64,000 bases of DNA from Diphasiastrum complanatum (taxonomy: Eukaryota; Streptophyta; Lycopodiopsida; Lycopodiales; Lycopodiaceae). The stretch is from assembly GCA_029204225.1 (NCBI GenBank), contig CM055106.1, forward strand, positions 41,244,368 to 41,308,367, in the 5' to 3' direction. The notes under the pieces are model-generated. The model did not search any database. It was not told the origin of the DNA and saw nothing but the letters and a program-made list of their open reading frames with translations. Of the stretch, positions 23,104-33,849 are shown in pieces. How positions within the stretch are numbered: position 1 is the first letter of the stretch; the number at the start of each line of letters is the position of its first letter. The translations under genes and the position numbers were made by a program.

Positions 23104-23505
23104 TCATGCCAACACATGGAGACGTGTCACTACCATTTCCTTGTACTTCGTCCATGCTTGAAGATATGACTTGAAAGCTCCACTTGCATGAAGATGCACC
23201 ATAAATTGAGAAATTTGAGGCTTCCATGCCTCATAAATATTGTAAAGATCAAGATCATAAGTTGAGCAAATGCAATGATTATCAAGATTATGCATTCTAG
23301 CTTGACTAGTCCACATACTGTGAACTTTATCCATGATGGATATAATCTTGAAATCAAACACTCTCTTGATCTTATTTGAGGCTAAAAGACAAGTACATTC
23401 ACATGTGTGGAGACTTGTACAATAGCAAACTAAGTGTGAAAGAGCCGTCCTCTCGGGTAGAGAGAGAATCCAAGTGATTGATGCAAAATGTGCGAGCATT
23501 CGCAA
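23104..23505 (-). other. Open minus-strand frame of unknown nature
   Basis: A 133-codon frame lies directly against the end of the gag relic. It contains IMDKVHSMWTSQARMHNL and IYEAWKPQISQFMVHLHASG. No family is recognised. It may be part of a different element, or chance; the AT content and the lack of motifs keep confidence low. Confidence 0.15.
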
Positions 23506-24990
23506 ACACGAAACAATTCAGATGGATTTCAGATATGATTGCTGATCATTGCTAGTTGTATCATTCCTACAGTCCTCGAGAACTATGTAGATAGACACTG
23601 CTGATCTACGTTTTGATTTACATAACATTCAACAAAATTCAACCAGTGTGCGAAATTGATAAAATGAGTGAATGAGATACGTAAACGATGGCAAACAGCA
23701 ATTCATTCAAGATTAGACATGATGAGAGTGATATGTGCGTAATGGCTACAATATCATCTATTAATCTTCTCGTTTTTTGTACTTTGTATGACAGACCCAC
23801 ACAGCTCGTTGGCGTGAGAGAAGCGGCGTTCTCCCACGAGTAATGTCTTGCTTACTAGCGGACTTCTTGGATCTCTGTGGATAATGCTTACAAAAGTTGT
23901 CTCGCTTGCAGGCGGACTTCTATTCTATATTCTGTCTGTTTATCTTGCTTGCTAGCATTAGACTAGTTATATCATGCATCAACCAGAAGGTATATAGTCA
24001 CGTCGTGTAACTATAGTGGGTTTCTTTCCTTGCCTAACCTCAATCCAAGTTCTAATCAATCTAGCATCAAAGAGATGAAGCTAGTTGTCACGCATAGATT
24101 CGTTCCCATGAGAGGGATAGTATAGTTTAGATTTCAGCATGACTGAAAGATTCACATCTGATTCTAACATCCATTAACCCTAAGCATTAACACTACATCC
24201 ACTAACACTAGATCCACAACAAAGATAGCTTACTCTTTCTCTCTCTCCCTTTCTCCCTCATAAAAAGTATAATAACATGCAATCCCAATAACAATCAGAT
24301 CCAACAATTAGGAAAACACAAATAAAGCATGAGAGATGGAGGAAAAGTGATAGAGAGCAAGGACATTCATCAATCCATTTCAAAGAGAACCAATCTGCTT
24401 TATTGAAATGAAGAAATGAACATGTGTAGGAACTCGAGTTGGTCCCTTTTTATAGTAGAGAGGAGGACCCTGGTCTCTAAATCCTATTGGTCCATTTATG
24501 CCTCCCTAATTATTCAAATTTAAAAAAGAGTGGGAACCATCCAAATTGGAGGAAAACCCAACTTTATTCACTAACTTGACATTTAGGACCTGCGACATTA
24601 AAAGTTTCACAAAAAGGCCTAAAGTCCTTTTATTGACTTGTAACTAATCAAATAACTATGTGATTATCAGGTTGGACTTACACACGCAGGGTGCCAAATC
24701 CCTCTCACTTATTAACTAGGGTTAGGTTTGTTTTGGGATCCGCAAACCCTCCAACACCACCTATCTTATGCATTCTGACAGTCCACACAAAGGATTCAAG
24801 GCTCAATAAACCGCATGTTTGTTATGGCATCATCCATCTATAACCAAAAGAGAGAGACACAAGTATTAACAAAGATAACAAATAGATTTCTTGGTCCAAT
24901 AGGGTTATCTTTCGAAGAATCAACCCCATGTCTGTCTTGCAGGGAACAACAATTACAGGGTGATGGTTTAGAGTTTAGAATTTAGGCTAT
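23506..24990. other. No recognisable gene
   Basis: Contains a partial direct repetition with TTGCTTGCTAGC/CTCGCTTGCAGGCGGACTTCT at about 23850-23960 and a short CT-rich tract at 24235-24260. It may be LTR or leader sequence of the neighbouring relics. Confidence 0.3.
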
Positions 24991-24999
24991 GTTCTCTGA

Positions 25000-26430
25000 G
25001 GCCATTTCTTTTTTTTTATCCAGCATATATTGGATCACTTGCGCAAGGCTTGAAACCAAACCGAGAGCACCAGAATCTACTGTCGTGGAGGTGGTAGCAG
25101 CAAAAGGACCTGATGGTATTGTCCTTGGTTGGCGTGAAACAAGTGCCAATACTTTTTCTTTTTCAAAAAGATCTTCCTCCTCATTTTGCCCTCAGACATT
25201 GTGGCGTCGAACTGCTTCGGTGATTTCACAGCTTGCTCGACCCGAAGTGTGGTTGGGGCATCTTCAGCTTGAAGTTGCTAAGGTAGTTGGCATAAATCTT
25301 CAACACCAACAGTAGTATCATGGAATTGTTCAAATCTTCTTTCAGGGGATTGGAGCTCAAAGGGCGCAGGGCTCTGGGGCATTTCAAAAACTTTGGAGGC
25401 CCCAAGGGGGTCGGAATCATCGAACATATCCATATAGTACTGTGTGTGTGGTGAAACAACTTCGGTGTGCAGGGGTTAGGCAGCCCGGGCAACTGGGATG
25501 GAAATGGTAGCCCCAATAGTCACAGACTGTCCTTGAGTGGAATCGAGACGAGGGAAGCATCAGAGGCAGGGGGAATAAGAAGTTCAGTGCGAGTAGCAGC
25601 AGGGGGTGGAAGCGCAACCGATGATGTATGCCTAGTACGACGTCGTGATGCGGAAGGTGAGTCAAGAATGACGATCTCGCTGCGTGGACGACGTCAACTA
25701 TGTGAACTGGAGGCTTGGTGGGATGACTCGACTGGTGCTTCTTCATAAACCTAAAGTATAGAATCCAGGTGAAAGCCATGGATTTTGTGGGAGGCCGCTA
25801 GAAGAGATAACAAGGAGCTAGCAGCGAACTGCTGCTTGGTATTGCTCTTAATGGCTCGTTTGAGCTCACCAGAAACAGTCTTGAACCAGTTATACGGTTC
25901 GAGAGAGGCCTTGGCGATCTTGGCATAGGACTCGACTATCCGATGTAAGATTTGTGAAGTGATGCGGTCTTTCCTAAGGTTGTCAACCATCAAAAAGTTA
26001 TTGAGGAGCTGGGGAGCAGCATGTATGGCAAGCTCAGTGATGGCATCTAGGAGGTAGCCATCATTGATCCAATGCAAATCGTTTGTTAGGTCAAGGCTTA
26101 ATAGCTTATTTGGCCTACTTATGGTTGGGTGAGGCTTGGGTACCAGACGTTATGCCTATGGCAGCAAGGGCGGCCTCAGTCACGCACACCTTGTGTGTGG
26201 CTCCCTAGAAGGTGATGTAAAACTTGGATTTCTCTTCCTTCCACATACTGAAGACAAGAGTGATGAAATCCATGTTGATTCTCCCTAAGTAGAGGCTCCA
26301 CAAGGGTCATCCACTGAGTGACCATGCTTGTGCTAGGAAGTATCATGATATCCGTTGCAGATGGGACATCATGATAGATAGTATAACAAGGCGATTGTGA
26401 TGTATCTGTGGAAGACATGATGATCAGAAA
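25000..26430 (-). pseudogene. Degenerate minus-strand gene, possibly a retroelement gag-like protein
   Basis: Reading down the minus strand from about 26420 (MSSTDTSQSP) through several frame changes gives FYITF.GATHKVCVTEAAL at about 26200. An open stretch of 108 codons (26077-25751) contains WINDGYLLDAITELAIHA and YNWFKTVSGELKRAIKS. A Ser/Pro/Arg-rich tail includes RPRSEIVILDSPSASRRRT and MDMFDDSDPLGASKVFEM. The order (a substrate-binding-like N-terminal domain with VTEAAL, a helical middle, a disordered tail) resembles long gag-like or mobile-domain proteins of plant LTR elements. No protease or polymerase follows. In-frame stops at about 25757 and 25690 show decay. The family call is uncertain. 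Confidence 0.35.
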
Positions 26431-27550
26431 TGAAAAGTAAGGCGCGCGAGTGTATAATAAAAAATACTTCAAAAAGTTTGGAAGGCTTTGGTCATGGGAA
26501 AAATTGGCAAGAGCTTCGTTAGAACAAGTGAGGAATGAATCGAATTCAGCCAGCTTATAGGTGAATTTGGAGGGTCCATTACACTCATTACTAGTTTGGC
26601 TGATCAGTTCTAAACAAAAATTTGCAGACATGTACAATACTGTGAAAATAGGCTATAAAAATTTCAGCGAAGGTTTCTGAGGATCTGAACCTATCCGACG
26701 AACATTTTCCAGGTTTGGCGAAGGATGAACCTTTGCCCAGGAGGGTCCTTCGCCCAAGTACTATCATAAATGCATTTTTTCAAGATCTGAATCTATAGCC
26801 AGTCTAAAGTTTGACATTTGAAGACCATCTAGCATGTCAGTGAAGGTTCATAATGAGAGTAAGGTGCTCAACGAAGGTTCCCAAAATGGCATATTGATGA
26901 TCAGTTGTTTGACTAAAAAAATGTGAATAGACACATGTTATATGTCATATGTCGGGTTGCATCTGAGTCTAAACACCATGCGTCGGGTTGCACCTGAGTC
27001 TAAACACCATGTGTCTTGCCCCAGGCTTGCCATGAAGGCACCTTGTTGCAAGTATTGCTGATATTCTACTTGGAGTTTATAAAGTCCTCACAACAGGATT
27101 CTAGCCTAAGCATACCATACAAAGCAACAACACATGGGAACCGATGGAGGTTAAACCAACCCAACCAAACCTAGATTGTACGAATCTAGCTCCCAAGCTA
27201 TGGATCAATCAGAGTCATGGAAAGAGGAGTCACACCAACAACATGTAGCTACTCATCACAAATCAAGCATACACTAGTGAGAGCCCAGCAGGTATACTTA
27301 TACCCTCCAAGGCCCATGCACCACTAGTAGTGCACTGTGACACCTCATTGGACACCTCTGTAGCCTATCTGGGCCATGTCATCCAGTTCCCTAATGACTC
27401 ACTGATAGACCCATACCAACTCCACCACCATGTGTTTAGGCCTACAACCATTAATTATGACCATGTACATATAAGGGCCCCGATTCCCTTACTGATGTCC
27501 CATACCATCAGCTTTTCCTTCCAGAAATTCTAGGACTGTAAAGATCTGAT
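26431..27550. other. Non-genic stretch with a short tandem duplication
   Basis: Includes a 31-bp unit in two copies at 26951-27012 and short repetition of CGAAGG-containing phrases at 26690-26880. 27050-27540 is CA-rich and may be LTR sequence. No gene was recognised. Confidence 0.35.
26951..27012. repeat. 31-bp tandem duplication, two copies
   Basis: The unit starting GTCGGGTTGCA and ending AACACCATG is present twice back to back (26951-26981 and 26982-27012), with two base differences (T/C in the middle, C/T at the end). Confidence 0.8.
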
Positions 27551-30338
27551 GATCAATGGTGTGTTTTAGTACCTAGTCGCGATATGGGAAAAATAAAACT
27601 GTTTGATCAAATGTGGGATATTTTGGAAAATTTTGAGGTTTAATCTAGATCCCAATGTGGTATCTCATTATTTACAAAATCAGAGGCCCTCAAATCTAGT
27701 TCTTGCTTTCTTAATCAATCCTTTACTTCTTAGTAATTTCTGGAATATAAGACATCAGACTGGCTTATATGATTCTTTCCAGCATGAAGTTATTCTTCTG
27801 AAAACTGTTATGTCATTTAAATTACTACTTTGTGAATAGACTTAGAATTCAGATAAATTCTAAGGTTAAGGTGTTTCAATTTCTTAAATCTAGAATATCT
27901 CTTTTTGCATAAATGGATTTCGATAGAATGATAGTTTCTGTCACTCGGGTTGAAAATATTTGAAGGAAAAAACTTGCTTGTAATTGAGTAAATCCTTTTG
28001 TGGAATGCAATTATTACTGACTTTTTCATGTGTTTGGATATTTTCGTATATCATCTTTCTAGTTAACTTCTATTGAAATTGATAATTTCTTTAAAAGGAG
28101 GGGTGAAGTGATGAGATAAAATTCTATTTGGGAATCTGTGGGTTGCATAGTCTTTGGAAGAGAACCAACTGTGGTGTAGAAATGAAATTTGGTCTGAAAG
28201 TAATTTCGGATAGATTCAGAGTAAGATACCTAATTGGAACTTTTCGAATAAGAGAAATTCTCTAGGGATTGTGTGGACAATTTGGAACTAAAACAAGTTT
28301 GATATTTGAATCATTATCTATAAGTAGTACAGTGAAAGATCAAAGGTTACTAATTCCATTTTGATTGAAATAGAAGTAAGTTTGATCAAAATTTAAGTCT
28401 AAGAGTTATGTATTGGATCAACCTAATCTTAGTTTAGTACTAGGATCAAAGAGGGGTTGATTGAGTGGAAAGAATTATGTAATTAGAGGTAAGTGGGATT
28501 GGAAAACTGTTGAGAGTGGATGTTATTCGTCTCAGAGATTTCTCGGATATGTTATTTACTCATGAGAAATAGAAAATCTTTTGTAGTTGAGTTACAAGAT
28601 CTCAGTGAGATATGTGAGTAACGTATGTGGGTTCTGGAGGAATCTGCCAAGTAAGAATGTGTTTATGTACTGGGTCATAGTGAGATTATTCTCGTATGTG
28701 CACGATTAATCTTGTATGAATCCACTGTGAAATCCTAGCTACTAAGCTTATCTGGTGCACTTAACCTAGTCGGTGAACATGAACATATGATCAAATATTG
28801 TTTTGACAGATGCTTGCAGAGTTAACGGATCTTTCTATGGAAGATTTATGAGCTAACTAATAAATGATTTGGATAAGGATCTAAATCTACATGTATAATT
28901 AAAAGTTGCATCTAGACATTGACGTTTCTGAATCATAAACAATTAATTTGAGGATAAAGTTAATTGGTAAAACAATCAGTGTGATGAGGATTCACCAGAA
29001 ACTGATATGCTTATAAGACGCATGATTAGCGAATCATTTGGGTTCATCAGTTAAAATTATGTGCATTGGATATACAATATTCTTGGGATAGAGTATTCCT
29101 TAGTTAAGGAATAGACTCAGCTTATTAGTGATTATATTTCAGAGTGCTCAATTGGATAACGAATCATAATGAATCCAAGAATAATAACTGAATTGATATT
29201 TAGCAGGACTTTGGGTATCTAGATTTGATTCTAGATTGTAATTGTAGTTGGAGATGATTGTCATTTTGATATGCGATCAGTCTTTAATTACCAGTGGTTT
29301 ATAGAACTTGAATCTTGCACTTCAGTTAAAGAGCCTTGTTTGAAGAATATTCCTAAATCTAGTATTTTCTAAGTGGAAAGATTTTGGAATGATTCTTACT
29401 TTTCCTGAGTGATGTTGGACATACACTCCAGTATCCTGTAAATGATTAAGTATGGTTTTGGATTCCAAAAAATTATTATTGACGAATCACATGAATCTAA
29501 ATATTTATGATTGACAAATCATAAATAGATACTTAATTATTGTTAGTGGATTCAAAGGAATGGTAATGACTCTTGAGTGTGATGATTAATTCTTGATCTA
29601 TTATTTGAGTAAGAATTCAGATCAGTGTTTTTGAATCTCTCTACTCTAGTATTTTAATTGAGAACCTATGGATCTCATGAACATTATCTTATTTATCTAG
29701 TGGATGCTATTCTGCTATAGTTTATGGTATACAGATGCTTGAGTACAATTTTTCGTTTCATTGGATCTCCAGTTATCATAGGAGACAGACAAATTTATTA
29801 AGATGAATGATTGTTATTTTCTTGTATTTGGTGCTAGAAACAGGAGCATTTAACTCAAAAGAGTATTGGGATACTCAGAGTTGAGTTTAAATCATTCTAT
29901 ATCTTAATGATTCTCCTAGAGATTCTAATTGAATGAATTTTCATATCTTGAAATTTGGATTCTAAGGATATTTGTATTTGAAAGCTTATGAATTATCTGT
30001 CAGAGTTGTGGATAATTTCAGACTGTAATTATAATTATTTTATTATTTCTTTAACTTTAGTCTCCTAAGTTAGGTTATTTCACTCAGTGTTTCATGTAAG
30101 TGCTTTACATGAAGGTGATGTTACTAACTTGTGGTGAATGTAACCCAGATGAAAAATTTATCGCTTAGTGTACTTTTCAAACCTGAGTTGTACTCCAATG
30201 TAGAGATTATCTCTTAGTACTTATTTGATGTAAAAGTTTGACTAAAGATAATGAATTTCTAGGTTGATATTTAAAGTTAAGAGAACTGGTCATGTTATTT
30301 TTTCCTGTTTAGAGAGCTTCTAAGGATAGAAGCAGTTC
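27550..30338 (+). pseudogene. Heavily eroded AT-rich interior of an LTR element
   Basis: Nearly 2.8 kb without a frame above about 80 codons, and rich in TGA/TAA/TAG. TpG/CpA excess and CpG scarcity are apparent by eye, as expected of long-methylated, deaminated transposon DNA. It runs without a break into a polypurine tract and LTR at 30339-30352, so it is probably the decayed gag-pol interior of that element. No domain can be read with confidence. Confidence 0.35.
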
Positions 30339-31190
30339 AAGGAGGGAAGAATGTTATGTCCATGGCCAGTAAATAGGATTCAGTATACTCCTAGTCTTGG
30401 ATACACGGTACTACAGTAAATCAAGCTGTTAGTTATTCCACGTCATACTGGACGTGACCCAAGAGTAACTAATATCCTTGTGAGGCCCACAACACACTAA
30501 ATGGAGTTAGTACAAGGTTTGGGACAGTCAGGCATGTGTAGAGTTATCAATAGCAATTCTATGAATAGAGGATCTATGCACATAGAATCTATTCTAGAGG
30601 AGTCTAAGTATAGGAGAGTTAGGACCTTGCATGTCTGTGTGCACAGGTGGTTCATGGCTCTATAAGAAGAGACTGAACTTGCCCTACTCCTCATATTTGT
30701 GATGGATTCATTGCCAGAGTTTCACTCTACCTTCATGCTTTCTACTCCTTGGCTTGGGGGTGAAACTTCTAGAGTTGATTGGTTGTTTCTATTTGGTTGG
30801 GCGGTTGCTCCATAGTGTGTTTTCCATTGTGTTTTGTCTTGTAAGCAGGATCTTAGGGAGCTTCCCTTATAGTTTCTATCCGCTATTGTTTTGCGCTCAT
30901 TAAGATCTGATTTTGTTTTTCCAAAATCAATATTATACTTTGTTGCGTTCAATATATGTCAGAATGCATGCATCTTTGTAAAACTGATAGAAATTGTCTG
31001 AGAATTCAATACTCATATTTGGCTACATAATCACTTAGTATCTAGCGATTTTAAAGTTAGTTGCTAAATATTGAACATAATTCCCATTACTACGGTTTTG
31101 TTCAATTTTGATAGGCGTAGTCATGCATTGGAAGTAGGAAGTTTCCGCTACGATTATCTAACCTATTTTCGACATTCAATAATCCCTATG
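30339..31190 (+). repeat. Polypurine tract and putative 3' LTR
   Basis: AAGGAGGGAAGAA (30339-30351) is followed by TGTTATGTCC (30352), a standard tract-LTR junction. A TATA-like CTCTATAAGAAGAG sits near 30658 and a T-rich R/U5-like region follows. The right end is uncertain, about 31170-31190 (TTCGACA). Its last 150 bases include the repeat shared with 11.23-11.40 kb. Confidence 0.55.
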
Positions 31191-31199
31191 TGCCCATTT

Positions 31200-31960
31200 A
31201 GGGTTTGGGGGGCTAAATTGGAGTCACCCTTGGATTAAGGGTAAGTGCCTTTGGTTTCAGGTACTTGTGTCCTTGGATGAGGGCATGTAGGTGTCTATGC
31301 CTTGGATGGAGGTATGGAATCTAGTGAGGTGTTAGGAGGACCTTACCATGGGTATTGGTCATTTTCCTAGACCTTGGGCCTCAACCTGGAGCCACGTTCA
31401 CATAATAGGCCTTGGGCCAAAGTTAGCCATCACATAAGGGTCATGGGGACCTAGTAGGAGGGCCCCTTGATGCCCCTGAAGAACCCAAGAAGTTATAACC
31501 AAGAACCATAAGTTATGGAAGGTGTCTTTTGACATTCCACTAACTTGTGAGCCTCTTGGCCTTTCCTTAGCCTCCCCTTTTCTCATTGGCTTGTGTGGAC
31601 GTTCCATAGTGTTTTGAAGTGAGTCATTGGCCATCTATAAGAGAGGGAGAGGGCGCCCAAATAAAGGGATATTTTTTTGGTTGTTGCTTGCTTCTATTCT
31701 CTAGTGGAAGACTACTGTGTAGAGAGCATAGATTTGGCTTGTTTGTTCTTGAGAGGATCACCATCTTTGGTATGGGACTTAGATGGGGGTAGGATCTTGA
31801 GCATGCTTGTGATTGTGATGGTTGTAATTGTGGTTTAGCAAGGGGGTGCTAGATAGTCTCGCTTGTGCACATTGGAGGACTTTTGGAGGCATTGGTGGAC
31901 ATCAACTCAAAGGCTTGGTGGGCAGCTCTTCTTTGTTGTAAAAATGTGGATGTCGATGTG
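31200..31960 (+). repeat. Second LTR-like block
   Basis: A GC-richer block with a TATA-like CATCTATAAGAGAGGG at about 31634 and a following promoter-proximal region (GGGAGAGGGCGCCCAAATAAAG). Such a layout is typical of a plant LTR. No partner copy was found in the window, so the boundaries are approximate. Confidence 0.3.
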
Positions 31961-31963
31961 AAC

Positions 31964-32257
31964 CTACAAGATGAAGTCGGAAGCGGGTTTGTCAAGATTA
32001 GCACTTAACCTCATAGCTTTAGCACTTTCGCATAAAGTCATATTCTTCCTTTCAGCCACTCCATTTTGTTGTGGGATCCTTGATGTTGTATACTCCCTCT
32101 TTATCCCATGCTCATCACAAAAGGCCTTGAACTTGGTAGATATGTACTCACCACCATTGTCACTCCTTAAGCGCTTGATCTTTGTGGAAAATTGGTTCTC
32201 CCTTGCATTCTTGAACTTGATAAAGACATCATACACTTCATCCTTGCTCTTTAGCAT
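31964..32257 (-). pseudogene. Copia integrase fragment, second member of the 9-11 kb family
   Basis: The minus strand is open for LKSKDEVYDVF, LRSDNGGEYIS, QQNGVAERKNMTL and KAMRLSANLDKP, nearly identical to 11030-10770. The catalytic Asp and Glu of this part of the integrase core are present; the first Asp is missing. It is joined at 32257 directly to LTR sequence and cut at about 31975 after NLDKP. It is therefore an internal-deletion derivative. Confidence 0.8.
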
Positions 32258-32792
32258 CTACACACAAAATAAGATGCAAACACTAATAGAACTTGATCAA
32301 ACTTGAATGAAATGATAAAGTACTGTTGATGTCCGTACAAAACCAGCAAGCTATTGTATTTCATATGTGGCGATCAAAATTAACAAATATAGATCATTCT
32401 ACACATAAAATTGCATGCAATCACAAGCATAGTGCACCAATGGATAGTAGAACCCAAGAATAAGCATGAAATGAGATAGGGAAGAGAGAAGATCACACTC
32501 TCCACGAGTTACATCCTTTTATAACATGTCCAAACCCTATTTGGCCACTTGGCTTTCCCTCCAAAATGCTAACCCTACTAGTTTGGGTCTAGATTCGAAG
32601 TACCCAACATTCAAATTTGAATCTACTCAAACTCGCCTTCTAACTTTCCCACACTTTCAAAAAGTGTTTATTCAAATGAAATTTAGACTAATGAACTTTG
32701 AAAAGTCAATCTCTAAGTCTTAAAACAAAGTTGGCCTCAATATGCCAAATATGGGAATATAGCAAATATGATCAAACTAGTTGAATCTTTCA
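32258..32792 (-). repeat. 5' LTR of the deleted copia copy
   Basis: Matches the 3' LTR at 8845-9372 in the same orientation. It begins TGAAAGATTC at 32792 on the minus strand and is preceded by unrelated sequence (GATTCTTG), as expected for a 5' LTR against flanking DNA. In place of a primer site and gag it abuts integrase codons. Confidence 0.75.
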
Positions 32793-33700
32793 CAAGAATC
32801 ATCTCTTCTCTCTTTTATTATAAATTAGATAGTAGTATAAATGTAAGGCCTTGAAAAAAACAATGGGTGAAGGGGGAATTGATTTCCTCCTCGATGCTTA
32901 TAAAATTGTACCTTTTTTGACAACTAATATAAATGTTTTGCTACTACAAAATTGAGACCAAAAAATGTTGAGTGCATATTTTTCCATTCTTATATGCAAA
33001 TGTAATGTAGTCTATTTATGAATCGAATGCAAATGCAATGTATAGTCTATTCATGAATCAAATGCAATGTATAGTCTATTTACGAATCAAATGCATGTAA
33101 TCTATGATGTTGGAGGCTCGGTCCTTGACTTCCTAACTTGCTTTGGGACTTTAGGGAGTGTCACCCCTTAGAGTCTTACTCGCACACGAGGTGCACCCGA
33201 GTCAGCCTTACAAAAGCAAGAACCAAAACCATGTGGAAAGCCACGCGTACAATAGAGGGAGAGCCAACGCACACATGTTTAGCAGAGAAAATATTTTTCC
33301 TATGTTATCTACCTTCAACGACGTTCAACTTTTATTTAAATATGTTTCAAACACATGGTAGGTTTAAAAATTACCCCGTTAATGAAAAACCTAAATTAAT
33401 AAAAAGTTTAAAAAATAATTTTAAACACAAGCACGTCAATCTTCGGTATGATTACAAAGGACTCTGCCTATAAGGCAGTGCCTATAAGGCAGGGCCACAA
33501 AAGGGGAGCGACACTCCTGAGCAGCCCTCACACCTTAAGAATTAGCATCCATTTGGACATCGACCCGCCTTTGAAGTGGTCTTCTTTATGCTAGGTGGTT
33601 GTAATGACCTTCTTGCCTCCTTGTATGAACCCTAGGTCACATGAAGGGCCTTGTGATCAAACATAATTGGGCCAGCCCAAACTATTCTCTAGGCGCCTTT
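32793..33700. other. Upstream intergenic region of the WW-domain gene
   Basis: AT-rich sequence with a short reiterated phrase (AATGCAATGTATAGTCTATT and variants, three times at about 33000-33110) and a GC-richer part from 33115. No coding similarity was seen. The last few hundred bases are likely to contain the promoter of the next gene. Confidence 0.4.
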
Positions 33701-33737
33701 AAGCAGCACAAGGCTTGAGATCATTGAATGCATCGAG

Positions 33738-33746
33738 TATATAAAG
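33738..33746 (+). promoter_or_regulatory. TATA box of the WW-domain gene
   Basis: TATATAAAG lies 112 bases before the start codon at 33850. The leader between them contains a GGAA microsatellite (about 33817-33840). The spacing suits a plant core promoter with a leader of about 80 bases. Confidence 0.6.
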
Positions 33747-33849
33747 GGCAATCGATGGAGTGAATACTGTGAACAAAATTGGAGCAGGGAAAGAAGCCAG
33801 GGAGAGTAGAAGGAATAGAAAGGAAGGAAGGAAGGAAGGAAGCAAGGAA

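Noticed and set aside
33760-33849. Earlier in-frame start for the WW-domain protein (MNTVNKIGAG...)
   Set aside because: The extra residues are the translated GGAA microsatellite of the leader, lie close to the TATA box, and do not resemble the family N-terminus, which begins at MGKRRDRR (33850).
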